Assembly (NCBI GenBank): GCA_027943335.1
Contig: BSBK01000964.1
Location: 746,501-810,500 of the forward strand
Length of the DNA stretch: 64,000 nt
DNA from: Chamaecyparis obtusa
Taxonomy: Eukaryota; Streptophyta; Pinopsida; Cupressales; Cupressaceae
Direction of reading: 5' to 3'
Part shown: piece after piece, positions 11,668 to 23,149 of the stretch
Layout of the letters: each line of letters opens with the position of its first letter
Position numbering within the stretch: position 1 is the first letter of the stretch
Translations under genes and position numbers: made by a program
The notes under the pieces: generated by a model
Database searches by the model: none
The model's input: only the letters and a program-made list of their open reading frames with translations
Told to the model about the DNA's origin: nothing

Positions 11668-12093
11668 TTAGATATAATCACATGAGGTTTGGGTGATATC
11701 CCTTCCTTCTATTAGGTCCAAGGCTTCAGTGCATCCCTCATTAATACCCCTTAAAAAGTGTAACTTCTGAGACTCTTGGCTGAGCATATGTTGAGTATTC
11801 TTCTGTAAGCTGAACAATAATCTTGACACATAGTCTTGAAGACTTTCATCCTCCTTTTGCATCATCTTAAAAATCTCATCACCTCTCATATCATTTACTC
11901 TATAGTACTCCTTATACTTGGTCAAGAAATCACTCTTCATTTCATCCTAATTATTAAAAACATCTTGGCCTAGGCCCATAAACTATCTCAATGCAACCTC
12001 TTTAAGAGTTTCAGGAAATAATTTAAGTCTGTGGGCATCGGTGGTGTAATCATAGCTCTGATAGAGGGTATCAAACTTGAAGAGAAAGGTATA
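11668..12093 (-). pseudogene. Gag capsid domain of gypsy B, cut off by copia D
   Basis: Frame 11668-11940 reads MKSDFLTKYKEYYRVNDM, then DESLQDYVSRLLFSLQK and LRGINEGCTEALDLIEG, the Retrotrans_gag pattern. Upstream codons up to 12090 in the same sense give TFLFKFDTLYQSYDYTTDA and HRLKLFPETLKEVALR, stop (expected Trp), FMGL. Coding sequence therefore reaches the copia D boundary at 12093, with no leader. That is the best evidence that the LTR at 12094 was inserted into Gag. Confidence 0.8.
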
Positions 12094-12189
12094 TGTTAGG
12101 ATTTGGTAACACTGAGAGGGGGGTTGAATGAATGTTACAATACTTAATTGAATTATTTAACTTCTTTAACCAATAGATAAAGATATAAT
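12094..12189 (-). repeat. Copia D 3' LTR, piece 1 (LTR 3' end)
   Basis: Starts TGTTAGG and continues with CTGAGAGGGGGGTTGAATG, the typical 3' end of plant copia LTRs read in reverse, resembling the LTR of element E at 1383. The 5 bp outside are GTATA (12089-12093), the presumed target-site copy. The LTR stops at 12189 because gypsy A begins at 12190, and it resumes at about 57980. The last five bases here, ATAAT, are gypsy A's target site. Confidence 0.7.
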
Positions 12190-12334
12190 TATTGTGGTTC
12201 CACAACCACACTCCCCTTTATAGCCTCTTGGCTTCAGGGCCCCCCCTCTTTCTAGCTTGTCGTAGCTTGTTTGTCTGTCTATCGATTTGGTTCTTTGTTT
12301 TTTAGGTCTAGTTGTTTGTCTTTTTTCATTGTTT

Positions 12335-12360
12335 CACACTTTTAGAGGTCCAAAAGTGTG
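12335..12360. repeat. Short perfect hairpin in gypsy A LTR, upstream of TATA
   Basis: CACACTTTT, an 8-bp loop, AAAAGTGTG: a perfect 9-bp stem. A slightly changed version is present in the 3' LTR near 53960-53985. The surrounding 12.33-12.52 kb contains further near-palindromic TTTCAGA..TCTGAAA-like words. Confidence 0.6.
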
Positions 12361-12558
12361 AAAGGTCTAAAATCTGAGAAGCCTTGGGTATTTTTGAAAC
12401 CCCATGGGTTTTAGACTTTCAAAGGTCCTAACACTGAAAGGTCCAACTCTCCAAAGAGATTTGACCTTTTGGTGTTTCAGACTTTTGGAGGTCTGGGACC
12501 CCTAAAAATTTGAAAGGCTGATCCGTGGGGGTGACTGACATCACTGCTGCCGATTGCC

Positions 12559-12566
12559 TATATAAG
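12559..12566 (+). promoter_or_regulatory. TATA box near the start of gypsy A 5' LTR
   Basis: TATATAAG in the context GCCTATATAAGG, about 370 bp from the LTR start. It is conserved in the 3' LTR at 54183-54190. It would start a transcript about 0.7 kb upstream of the LTR-borne ORF. Confidence 0.6.
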
Positions 12567-13302
12567 GAACTGAGCGGGCCTTTTACCCTCACTTTTTCTC
12601 TGCACATAATTGTTAGTTTTCGAAGCTTGCTACTACATTTTTCTTTCAGTCTTCATCTTCATTGGTTATTTGACTATGCCTTGTGGTTGTTTTCTTTTAG
12701 CTTGTTTCAGGTTGGTGCCTTCGTTGTTCTTCTATTTCTCTCCTTAATTTTGGTTTTGTTTTTTTCCTCTTAGTCGCTTAGCTAGGGTTTGTGTGTTTTA
12801 TTAGTTAGGGTTTGTTTGCATCAGTTGGTCTAGTTCTACCTTGGGGATCGCAAGGTTATCCCCTTCGATCCCTTGGCCTCAAGTTTGTGGTTGAACTCAT
12901 TATTGGGGTCATTTTTGAGTGCTGACCTTAAAACCCTTACTTTCTACCTTTTGGACATCAGAGTTTTTGGACTTTCATAGTTCCAAACTCTAGCGGCTTC
13001 CTTTCAGAAATCATCCAAGTGCCCTCTCTTTGACATTTGAGAGGTTTTGCACCCCGAATATCTATCACATCTAATTCACAAAAAGTTTGAAGTTTCGCAG
13101 TCCAAAAATCTTGAGACACTTTTCTTTGAAGGCTGCGAAGACCCCTCTTCAGCGTTTTAGAGGTTTTGCACACCAAAAATTGTTCACCTTGAATTTTCCA
13201 AAGAATGAAAGATTGTATCTCTAAAGCTATTGATCCTAGCCACTGGCTAAAGGTTCCTTTGATTTGATGTCTATTGATTCATGTCCATTTCTCTTTGCAA
13301 GA

Positions 13303-16300
13303 ATGGTAGAGAATATTGTCTCACCAACTATGAAGTATGAGTTTAAAGGTTATCATCTGCCTTCCAAGGTGAGAAACTTATATGCTGAGATCATCGACAC
13401 TGACATCAACAATATGAGTTGGAATGATTACCTAGTTAAGTGTACCTAACCAACAGGAAGATCCAAGGTCTACAATTCATTAGTGTACTATTCTCTAGTG
13501 AATACAGTAGCACACCTAATTTCCATCCTGTCATTAGACTTGATCAACACTCTAGCAAGCCACTACATACTAGATGAAAGAATGGTGAAGAATAGCATGG
13601 GGGAAGTGGTTTTGGATCTAAGGTCAGATAATATTGAAGATGTCTTCCACTTGCCCAAAGGGGTTGGAAAATTTTACAACTTCTTCATCAACAAGGGAAT
13701 GGAGTTCTATAACAAGGATGTTGCATTATCTCATGACATCATGAACAAGGAGTACCTTATACAATCTCTACCCAAAAATAAGTTGGACCAGATAGATATG
13801 CAAAGAAGGTACATGAAGTAGGAAATCCAAGCAGCCATCACCATGATTAGTTGGGTGTATGGACTGCCTAAGTCTATTCAGCTGGAACCGTGGATGATAC
13901 TACTTATTGAAAAGATAAAGGAGAGGTAGAAAAGGTTCAATTCAGCCACCATCCTTAGTGACAACTTGGATGAATAGGTGATCAGAGTGAAAAGTGACCC
14001 GCACTTCTACATGACATCCTATGTTGTGTATCTTTTGGCCACCAAAGCGATGTACCCAGGGTTGACTAAAGTTAGTGTTATGGGAGATCTAAATACATGG
14101 CCATTCACAATGTACCCAAAGCTAGTTAGGAAAGAATATTACCCATACAATAGCTCTAAATTTTTCATTGTCAATGATGTCTTTGTATTTTCCATCATAC
14201 ACTCCATAGAGGGAGACTATGCTAAGAGAATGTCAACTGAAGCTGCTACAAAAGTGAAGGCCCTTGGGGCATTTTACATTCAGTTCAAGACCTTTATGTA
14301 CATCCAGGTAGCAAGATGCACATTGGCTTCTAAGAAGCTATTGAGGTATCGATCTAATAGAGTGACCCTATTGGAAATAACTAGGTGATTATCCAATGTC
14401 CATGAGCACATATGACACTAGAAAAAACATTGATGGGACTTCCCTATTTCCATAGGGCCCCACTATGTATTGGACCATAAGAATAAAAAGTGTTGAAACC
14501 ATTATTTAAAGAGGTCACACCACAAAAGCTAGAGATGGTTTATAGACATGAGCATCCTAAAACATATGGCTCAGCTACTTATTTGAAGAAGAATAAAACC
14601 AAAATGATAGGAAGTATAGAATCTCCAGATTTTCATTCTTCTAGTGGCCCCAAACTCCCAAGTGCACCAAAGAAGGAACCTAAATTCAAGATAATTGGAT
14701 GTAGGCTAAGTGGGGTGATTAAAGGGAATGTCTACAAGATGAAGAAAGATTCAATGCCCACTTAGATGGAAACCCTGTTGGAGGAAGATAAATAGGATAT
14801 AGATCAAGTACCCCTCAGAAGCAGAACCTGATCTGTAGGATCCTTGAAAAAAAGAGAATATTGGAAGATGATCAAGAATATGCTAGAGGAGAAACCCAAG
14901 GAGAGCCAATAAATCTAGATGCTCTAGGCGATGACAAATTTGACATCTTGGATTTCGAGGGACTTCATGGTTTCCAAGAATCTAACAAATAGACTCTAGT
15001 CATAGGACGGTCAGTGTCTTTTGATTCTTTCCCTACACCATTCACTAGTCCCCTTGACAAAGTGAGAAGAAGTCCAAAGTGACTTTCAAAAATTAGTTGA
15101 GGAGGTCGTAGTTGAGATCCAAAAAGAGAACATAGAGTCATAAAGGGACTCTTCTATAGGTATCAACTCTAAGGAGGATGTAGCTGCAAAAATTCCATCA
15201 ACTTCACACCCAGTTCAACCTTCACCTCCACCTATGCATCAAACTCCACTCCTACCTTCGCATTAAACACCACCTAGCACTCCACTTCTACCTCTAGTTC
15301 AAACCACTCCATTGCCTCCACAACCTCCACATTTTCATGTTCCCATGCTAACTCTACCTCCACCAATGCCTTCACCCACTCCCCTTGTTGCCCCTAATCC
15401 ACCACTTGTTTAAAATGAAGCAGTAGCACAAGGGCCTCAAGAGACTGAGAAAGAAATAGAGGCAACTGGTGAGATGCTGTCAGAAGAACATGATGGGTTA
15501 GGAAAATAAGATGATGAAGAAGAGAAAACAAATGATGAGGAGTAGATACATGAGGAGGGATAGCTAAATGTGATGGAAGAACAAGAAATAGGAGGAGGAG
15601 AGGAGGAGGGTTATGAGGAAATAGAGATAGGATGCCCTACAACTACCTTGACCCTAGAAGCCCCTTATGAAGCCCTCAATGCCTTTTCAAAGCCCACTTG
15701 GTTCACCAAGGAGATTCAGCCAAGGAAAAGGGTACATACTAATGATGAAACATATATGGCTACATTAGGGTTAGCATTCCATCAAGCTAGATGTAGCACC
15801 TGAGCAAGGACACTATCATATGTAACACAAGATCAAGCAGGTAGATGGAAGGCTCAGGTGGCTATCCCTACAATGAATATTAGTATAGATGAGGTTACTC
15901 CAGATGACTACATGCTGGAGGAAGTTGATTTGAGAGAGCCAACAAGAGAGTGGATTAAAACTCTGGCCACCCTCGGGTTGAAACATGCTCTGGGCTTCAT
16001 GGATAAAGATGAAGAGAAGATAAAAGAATTGATGGAGGAGAATGAGGCCATGAACAAGTTCAATCTTATGATAGCGGGTCCCCTTGACCCTAATAATCAT
16101 GAGGCCTCATTACAGGCTATTTTGGAGAAGAGAGGTGATGTAGATATATCAAAAGACATTCCACATTCTTTTATTCAAGCTTATGCAGACTAGAAGGAAG
16201 ATTTTGAGGAATTTGCGAAGGTGGCTCTCAAGAAAATTTTGAGGTCATTTTGAGGTATTCTTCAAGGAATCACATCCTTGGTAGAGATCATGAGTGAAGA

Positions 16301-16855
16301 GGACGATATGGAGGACAAGATTCTAAAGTGGCAAAAGGCACTGTATGACCTTATAGTAATACAAAAGAAACACTTCCATGTTTTGGTGAAGGTGTATGAA
16401 GGGTCAGAGCTAGAAAATTTTGAGAAGTGGATCCAAGATATAATGAGATATTTTTGACCATTTTTGAAAAGGTACTCAAAAGGATGGATACAAGGAGAGA
16501 TAACAACTTGATTTTTGTAGAGGAAATGCATAAGTTCTTTGATGGATTGGACTTAGACTTGTATGATGAAGATGATGATAAAACTCATTCTATAAATGTC
16601 ATCATCAACCAATACTTGGGTATATTCAGAGGAGTCAAAACAAAAGACGACCTCCAACAAATTTTTTATCAGGAAGAGATCCAAAAAATGTTATCTCGAG
16701 AAGAGGAGATACAAGGGTTTGTAGTAGAGTTAGTCACCTTTTGAGAGAGACAACAAGAACTCCTTGAAGGGGTCAAAATGGTTGACTTTCAAGAGGTGTT
16801 AGAGATTGTGGATAGGTTCTACAAGGCTCATCCAGAAATACTCCCAAGTCAATAA
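13303..16855 (+). pseudogene. LTR-borne ORF of unknown family, 5' LTR copy (decayed)
   Basis: Family not recognised. The start is set at the ATG of MVENIVSPTMKYEFKGYH, aligned with the 3' LTR copy. Three parts are visible. First, an N-terminal conserved domain to about 14390 with LVNTVAHLISILSLDLINTL and VMGDLNTWPFTMYPKLV. Second, a Ser/Pro-rich region (about 15180-15420), then an acidic Glu-rich stretch to about 15620. Third, a C-terminal charged, probably helical region (15858-16744) ending at TAA 16853. Stops include TAA 13447, TAG near 13818, and TAG 14386, with frameshifts near 14400 and 16200-16430. At several stops the 3' LTR copy has a sense codon (CAA for the TAA at 13447), so the ancestor was open. 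A plant transposon-associated or plant-mobile-domain-like protein is possible but not shown. Confidence 0.65.
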
Positions 16856-18254
16856 GCGTCCAGTTTGGACTTAGCCAAATTTTGTGTAGACAAAAAGTAG
16901 TTTTTGTACTTAGCCATTTTTGAAAACCCTATTTTTTTGCATTTCAGACCTAGAGAATTTTTAGCTTCCAAAATTCCGAAGTCTGAAACTTGGAAAAAGA
17001 GGATTTGACACTTTGTCAATTTTGGAGTTTCATTTTTTCAGGGCAACTGTCGGGATCTGTGATTTTTGGGGCATGTCCATCGTTCGACTTTCGTTATCTT
17101 AGACTTGATTTTTTAGTCAATTGGATCTCCTTTATGGGATCATTTTTGCATGATTTGGGGGCCTCTTTTAGTTGAGTCCACTCAGAGAAGCTATAAAAAA
17201 GGATTAAGCTGAGGATCATGAAGTTTCATCAAGAGCTTGCATGAGTCCCAGCTGTGTTTTGATCCATTTTTTGCATGATTTGCTCTAGTTTTTGTAATGC
17301 ATGGGGTTTAATTCTGTGCTAGGGTAGTTTAACTTATTTTAGAGGTAGTTTCTTTCATGTAAACTATAGTTTTATTTTATATCCAACTTTTAGATGCAGT
17401 CGAAATCCTAGTTGCGAAAATAAGAGCACAACTCTATAAATTGTATAAAATCAATGTAATGAGGGCCAGATTTTATCATTAATGTAATACATACAATTGG
17501 TGCTTCAATCATGGTGTGATTTTTGTGCTATCTTTGTGAGATTTATGAATGTGTGAATTTCTCATTTATTTATTTCAAAGAGCCAATTGATTGTGTGGTG
17601 GTTTAAAATCTATGATTCTTAGTTCAATGTTTACTAGTGTTATATTACTTTGTTGTGACAAATCATCGAGAAGATCTTTCTTTTGGTGCTTTAAAGATAA
17701 ACTTTTCTCACATGTGCGCACATTTTTGGTGACTTCATGATTTGATGAGGTTTGGCTTATCATACATCTACGTTCATTTCCATTGATGATTGCATCTTCC
17801 TAGCTGAAGATTGTGATTTATTATGATCTCTATTTTGTGAGTTTCCTCATCTTCTCAGTCTTTTAATTGACAAAGTGGTGTGATATTGGTTTATGTCCAT
17901 TAGTTTCTTTTTTAGTAATTTCCTTCAAATTCTTGTTACCCTACTTCTTACATTGTTTGCAAATCAATTACAGTAGATTAATTAGATTAACATTACTTTC
18001 ACTTTGAAATCTGAAAATCCAAAAAAAAAGAGAAATATTGCGGTGTTCTATAGTTTATTTTGTAGCCCTTTCGAGATACGAACCAGCAAAGGCCTCCATG
18101 TGAATAGATTCACATTTATCTTCAATTAAGCTATCCAAGTGATTGAGACCCAACCTAGAAGGAACCTTGATATTGATTCACATCACTCTTCCAAGAGGGG
18201 AATTTTCTTACGTAAATTCCTAGTCATTGTCTCGTGTAAAATTTATGCTCAATA
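16856..18254 (+). other. Non-coding tail of gypsy A 5' LTR
   Basis: No coding region. It holds the second TATA box, an AT-rich candidate R-U5 and, near 18190, a purine tract AAGAGGGGAATT. The final about 60 bp match the end of the 3' LTR. The ORF on the other strand at 17575 has no family resemblance and was not accepted. Confidence 0.5.
17192..17199 (+). promoter_or_regulatory. Second TATA box in gypsy A 5' LTR, downstream of the ORF
   Basis: TATAAAAA in the context AAGCTATAAAAAAGGATT, about 1.06 kb before the LTR end and after the LTR ORF. The following 250 bp, with AT-rich poly(A)-signal-like words (GTATAAAATC, AATGTAATA at about 17440-17490), resemble a classical R-U5. If this is the genomic-RNA promoter, the ORF lies in U3. 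The segment is deleted from the 3' LTR. Confidence 0.45.
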
Positions 18255-18258
18255 GAAA

Positions 18259-18272
18259 TGGTGCTAGGAGGG
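18259..18272 (+). other. Probable primer-binding site of gypsy A
   Basis: TGGTGCTAGGAGGG starts 4 bp after the LTR end. A TGG start at this spacing is the hallmark of a tRNA-primed site, but I cannot assign the tRNA with confidence. Confidence 0.5.
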
Positions 18273-18419
18273 TCCTAAAAAGGGAGACCCCAGAATATTG
18301 GATCATTCTCTCTCAAAAGGTTTGAACAAGTCCTCAGATCCTCACCAAACAAGGGGTAATTCCTAGAACTCAAAGAAGTTTTTAGAGCTCGTAGTAGTAG
18401 AACAAAGCTCCGAGAGGAT

Positions 18420-19960
18420 ACTTTGTATCATCCTAATCTTCCTCCATTTTCACACACTTGCCCTGCTTGCTGCCACTCTACCACCAGCTCCAATGGATTT
18501 TTTGTGAAAGCCCATAGATCTCTATTGGATATATAAGGATAAATTTAGGAGTTGCCCAAAAAACTTGAGAAATTTTGTCCTCATTTCATCTATGGAGAAT
18601 CTAGGATAAGAACATGTCTATGCATTCAAATAATTATGCAATCACAAAGAGATTTCTCATCAAGATGTCATGTGCCACCTTTTCCCTTACATATTGGGGG
18701 AATTTGCATACAAATGGTATCTGTACTTGCCATGGGGATCCATCTCCATATGGGGGAATTTGAAACAAAATTCCTTAATCAATTCAAGTTATATGTGGAT
18801 CCAGCTAATCTCCACCACTAGTTCATCTTGGTGAGAAAAGACCACAATGAACCAATCGCCATGTTCAATCACTGCTTTCATAAGATGTACCAAAAGCTCA
18901 AAGCACCTTATACCATACCAGTTGGGGCTTCTATACAAGTGTACTTGTGTTCCTTGGATCCATTAACATCTATATTCTTGAAGAGGTTACTCCCAGGTGA
19001 CATAGACACTTTGGAGAAAGTATGCGACAAAGCTATCACATTTACCCAACAAATGGATGCACAAGTAGGTGGAAACTATGGTGTCTCACCAGCATTGGGG
19101 AACACTACTATGACTAGTCCATTCGTAGCACATAATCAAATCCCATTGCAGCACACCTCAAGGTTCAATCCGGTGCTAGCTCCATACATTATTGCCCCAC
19201 CACTCGCCATCACATACCCGAGGTATGATGCACATAAGGCAGCCTTGTGTGAACAAAAGGCTGTTGTCCCAAATGAGCCTGACCATTCTTTAGTGAATGA
19301 GTTGGATCTCCTAAAAAAGACATTATCCCAATTGACAGGAGAGATCACCTGGATGAATCTTAATCCACCTCAGAACTAGGGGAAATACCAATGACCAACT
19401 GCTGCCCCAAACACCTACTCCCAAAATCAAAATCATAATTATGGAAATTAAAGCAATAACAATAACAACAATGGTGGAGGTTATGGAAATGCTTCTCAAG
19501 ATAAGTAGTTTGGTCAATAATGAATTAATAGAACATGGAACAGATGCCCCAATAATGATAGCATACCCTCTGATAATGCTAATGCCTTTAACACATTCAA
19601 CGTCAATTTCACTTGAGCTCCCAATACACACCAATCAAATAATGAGTATAGGGGGAATTTGACAATCAACAGATCCAAGATCTTGATAACTCTCAAAAGC
19701 ATTTCATTTCCATGGTCTTTGATTCATATGACCCAAGTACAAGTGGAGGTTCTAGTGATAACGTAATGAAAGAAGATTTTGTCTTCCCTTTCAATCAAGA
19801 AAGTTAGCCGGAGTATTCTGAGGTCCATGCTTTTTAGAACAACAACAAAAACACTTATAATCTGAGAAGTAGAAGATAACCTTTGACTAATGGTATTCCC
19901 CCAAGAATGAAATCCACTCCACCTAATCCATGGGATAGCAATTATCCTACACCTCCTAGA
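18420..19960 (+). pseudogene. Gag of gypsy A (decayed)
   Basis: Pieces 18552-18821 and 18828-19379 follow each other. The first contains ELPKKLEKFCPHFIYGESRI (a Gag N-terminal pattern) and ETKFLNQFKLYVDPANL. The second contains DHNEPIAMFNHCFHKMYQKL, then DPLTSIFLKRLLPGDIDTL, the capsid-like domain of plant gypsy Gag. An Asn/Gly/Gln-rich tail follows (about 19380-19660), with no clear zinc knuckle. One TAG at about 18820 and several after 19375 break it. Gag would form the particle that packages the RNA. Confidence 0.75.
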
Positions 19961-20136
19961 GGCCCCAATGCCATTATCGCCCTAGCAATACAACATCAAA
20001 CCTTTATGCTAAAGAATCTAGTCTGGGCCACTGAAAAGTATAGCGCAGTGGATGAACTAAAGAAAGAACTAATATGTCAATGTATGACATGCTACAAATT
20101 TTTCCTTCACAAAGAGAAGCCCTCCTAAGATCATTA

Positions 20137-20620
20137 GATCATTCTAAATCAGCCCCATCTAGCAGTAACACTAGAAATGCATCCAATGTAAATGTGGTTG
20201 AGGCAATGCCTACCATGTTTAAGGATAGGGTAGAAGTACCTCCATTCTTTCTCAGCCTTAATACTTTTGGAAATAACTTACATGATTCCCTAATTGATTC
20301 ATGGACTTCATGTAATGTGATGCCATTGTCCATATGCCACAAGTTAGGGATGAACCCTCAACTAACCAACAAGGTTGTGATCCAACTTGACAAAATAGAG
20401 GTCAAAGACATTGGAGTCCTAAAGGATATGCACATATAGTTAACCACTAATGCTAGAATCCATTATTGCATTGACATACATGTGGTGGAAATCCCAGAAA
20501 CATATGGCATGTTACTCAGCAGGGAGTGGACCTGGTCCTTGAGGGGTTAGTTCTCCACATATTTCATTCAACTCTGACTACCTTGGAAGGGGCTCAATAA
20601 CCAAATCAAGATTGATGCTG
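20137..20620 (+). pseudogene. Aspartic protease of gypsy A (decayed active site)
   Basis: Frame 20074-20439 contains EVPPFFLSLNTFGNNLHDSL, then IDSWTSCNVMPLSICHKLGM. In related elements this reads I-D-S-G-A-S-x-N-V-M-P. The glycine of the D-S/T-G catalytic triad is Trp here, so the enzyme is dead. The downstream QLDKIEVKDIGVLKDM and GMLLSREW patterns fit the rest of the retropepsin fold. Confidence 0.7.
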
Positions 20621-20820
20621 AACCCAAACTCAAATAGATGATAACTGAGTACAATTCCCCAAATGAAGTTTTGTTCTCACAAGATGACCTGGGGGTATAT
20701 CGGTTTGATAAGGCTTTCACAGTCCATCTCAAAGAAGAAGAGAGCTCAAATGATAGCCCTGTGCAAGGGTTGGTGAGGGCTTGAATTCCTAAGGAGATCC
20801 TCGTAGAGTTCATAGGGGGT

Positions 20821-21276
20821 ATGATGAAAAACATGAGACATCTTGGCCAAGATGATGACCCAAACATACTAATGCTACTGGGGTATTTTTGCCTACACCA
20901 GATAAATCACTTAGAGTTTTCATGCCAAGATTACCAAGACATAGTGGTTCAAGTAATAAGCCAAATGTCTTACATGCCCAAGCTTACAAAGGATACAATG
21001 ATACATTCAAGTGAGGATGGAACTCCCTTTGAGGAGCATCATCAGGTCTCTACAATAGAGTGCCCAATACAAGAGGAATGGAGCTCTTCTGATGATAGAT
21101 GTCTACCCCCTTGTCATGAATTTTGGCATGATGCAAAGGAAAAACAAAGGATGAAATGGGTTCCCCTTCCCAAAAGGGAACACTCAGATGAAGAGAGCTT
21201 GACGATCCCCAGCATAGAAAGCCTGTCACCACCTAAAACCCCCATTAAACCCCAGGTTAATGCACATGTGCCCTAG
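20821..21276 (+). pseudogene. Linker between protease and extra RNase H of gypsy A
   Basis: A 151-residue open stretch, hydrophilic, rich in Glu, Ser, Pro and Asp, with no recognised domain. It ends in Pro-rich sequence (LSPPKTPIKPQ) just before the RNase H domain. Read in the same sense as its neighbours, it is part of the polyprotein. Confidence 0.5.
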
Positions 21277-21288
21277 GTGGCATTAGAA

Positions 21289-21857
21289 GTCCAAGCTGAA
21301 TCATCTTCCCATAAGAATCACCCTATCTAGAAACTCCGATTCTATGACTCCAAATGTAAACAAGGAGAAGGGGCTAGGATCAAATTGGTAAATCCCTATA
21401 GTTCATACTACGCTTCTTATCGGCTATAATTTTACTGCACCAACAATGTTGCTGAGTACAAGGCTCTAGTTTGGGGTTTCCTCATGGCACATGTAAAGAA
21501 GGTGAAAGCTTTAGTTGTAGAAGGTGACTCACAGTTAATAGTTCACCAAATCCAGAGCCAATAGTCATGCACTAATAAGTGATTGGAATCTTACTACAAT
21601 TGCATCTAGGACTTAATCAAATATTTTGAAGCTTTTAATATTTGAAGTGTCCCAAGAAGAAGGAATATTGTTGCTGATGCTTTGGTAGTGTCAGAAAGCT
21701 CTTTACAACCACTGGAAAAATCTAAATTGAAGAAATTCTTCATTGAGCTGGTGGTTGTGCCATCCATCCTGGATAATATCAATAACTTCTAGGTTTTCCA
21801 AGATGATCAATAGATACTGGAGTTCATCATGAATGATGGAATCTTTGACAAACAAAG
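21289..21857 (+). pseudogene. Extra RNase H (RVT_3-like) of gypsy A, upstream of RT
   Basis: Decayed but clear: KLRFYDSKCKQGEGARI (first acidic site, displaced), then TNNVAEYKALVWGFLMA (catalytic Glu), VVEGDSQLIVHQIQSQ (catalytic Asp) and SVPRRRNIVADAL (last Asp). This is the RVT_3/plant RNase H-like pattern added to the Tat-type gypsy lineage. In-frame TAG/TAA stops stand where related proteins have Gln or Trp. The frame runs into the CACTA insertion at 21857 and resumes at 49840 with IDEEEDEIEESDDLE, without loss of a base. Confidence 0.8.
21855..21857 (+). repeat. Left target-site copy (AAG) of the CACTA element
   Basis: AAG directly before CACTA at 21858; the same AAG follows TAGTG at 49836. 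Three-bp duplications are diagnostic of CACTA transposons. Confidence 0.85.
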
Positions 21858-21872
21858 CACTAATACATTTGG
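21858..21872 (+). repeat. Left terminal inverted repeat of CACTA element
   Basis: CACTAATACATTTGG; it pairs with 49822-49836. The CACTA start is the cleavage signature of the superfamily. Confidence 0.85.
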
Positions 21873-22160
21873 GGTGAAATTACAATGATAATTTGCGACG
21901 ACGGGCAAATGTTATGTGTTTTTGGATTTTTTTTTCAATTATAACCCGACAACGTTTCAATTGCGACGTTAATGGGATATAAGAAAAAAAAAAAAAAAAC
22001 GTTGGTCATTTCTATGTTCAATAGCGCCGAGAGGGATTTTTGCAATTGTTGGGTAATTTGTATGTTGGATGAGAAGAAGTGAAGTGTCATTTGGGTCTTG
22101 TTTTCACAACCGTGGTTGAAGATCTTAATGCTCTGTGTGGATACCAAATAACTTGAGACT
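21873..22160. other. Left subterminal region of CACTA element
   Basis: It contains GCGAC words (TTTGCGACG near 21894, ATTGCGACG near 21962) and related GCGCC/CCGAC words, as well as a 17-A run near 21986. GCGAC words in both orientations also fill the right subterminal region, as expected for TNPA-type binding sites. Binding is inferred. Confidence 0.5.
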
Positions 22161-22689
22161 CGGCATGGACAAAATATTTTCAGCTTGACTGTTGGTTACC
22201 TCCGAGTTGTGATTTATCAAAGGTATGTTCCTCAAATACTCTTTAAATTTTTAACACCCATTTATTGACAAGCAGAAGTCACAGTTTCAATACTAGTTTG
22301 CAGTGACCAGGCACATTACAGATGCCTTGTCACCTTTATTCAATCCATCTTATCTGCATTAACATTTTTCAAAACAAAAGAAACAAAAGAAACAAAGAAA
22401 AATGTTACATTTCCCTCACTGAGATGTGGAACCATCTATCGGTTCATAGGGAATACAAATTTTTGAATGTTGATAGTTGGCTAGGGCACACCGCGAGACC
22501 TCTATTCCCTTATTCCTGTACTTCTTCAATGCTTAATCAAATTTACCCAAACTAGATGCAGATGAAAGATGTTAAGTTATAACACATTTTCATCCATTTA
22601 AAACTTTAACTTTGACTCTTTCGAGTCTACACAGATCTAATATACAGAGATAAGATTAAAAAAAAACCCTTTACACCATTCACAGTCCT

Positions 22690-23092
22690 AATTTTAAATC
22701 AACACAAGTGGCCACCTCCACAAATTTGTCCTCTCGTTGTGGTCATTAGGAGAATAGATGTTACAAATACCATATTCAAGTCCATTGTTCTTAATTGTTA
22801 TCCAAATTGCCCCATTGCACAAAGAACACCCCCAGTCAAAAATGTATTTTTTCCATTTGGGCCCAACCAAGATAGAAGCACCACCCTTGCTCTTAACATG
22901 CTTTGTGAAAAAGCACTTTGCATCTTGCTAGATGCATCTTAAATTAATGTCAAGAGTGAATCCAACTACCTATAATTCTTGAAGCAAAAGAATATCAATT
23001 CATTTTTGCATCATCAGAAATCTCTTAATGACATGTTTTCTATTTGGGGATTCCAAACCCCTGACATTCTAAGATGAAATTGTAAACTCCAT
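22690..23092 (-). pseudogene. LINE ORF2 endonuclease N-terminus (truncated)
   Basis: Minus-strand reading from ATG 23092 gives MEFTISS, stop, NVRGLESPNRKHVIKRFLMM, DILLLQEL, then GGASILVGPKWKKYIFD and ICNIYSPNDHNER. This is the start of the apurinic-endonuclease (exonuclease-endonuclease-phosphatase) domain of plant L1 elements, where N-x-R-G-L and L-L-Q-E hold metal-binding residues. The sequence stops resembling a LINE near 22690, so RT is missing on this side. The 22160-22690 interval shows no feature. Confidence 0.7.
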
Positions 23093-23149
23093 GTAAAACA
23101 TTATAACTCTGTATCCATGGGAGCTATAAATATCTTATAGCAACTTGGA

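Larger units (their letters stand above)
6883..12093 (-). mobile_element. Ty3/gypsy element 'B', decayed, 5' part displaced by later insertion
   Basis: Read on the minus strand from 12093 to 6883 the order is Gag, protease, RT, RNase H, integrase, the Ty3/gypsy order. All domains carry several stops. The Gag N-terminus and 5' LTR are missing because copia D's LTR starts at 12094 in the middle of Gag codons. The remainder should lie to the right of the window, beyond copia D. I could not identify a 3' LTR left of 6883. Confidence 0.8.
12190..18254 (+). repeat. 5' LTR of gypsy A (6065 bp) carrying an ORF
   Basis: The left copy of the terminal repeat. Compared with the right copy it lacks about 150 bp near 13260 (present at about 54870-55015) and about 480 bp near 14440 (present at about 56220-56700). 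It keeps about 2.5 kb (about 15700-18190) that the right copy has lost. By eye the shared parts agree at roughly nine bases in ten. The left end reads TA rather than TG and the right end TA rather than CA, both single transitions from TG..CA. The intact LTR would have been about 6.7 kb. Confidence 0.75.

Noticed and set aside
12094..12189. LTR of gypsy B itself
   Set aside because: Gag codons run right up to 12093 with no PBS or leader, and the sequence resembles a copia LTR 3' end.
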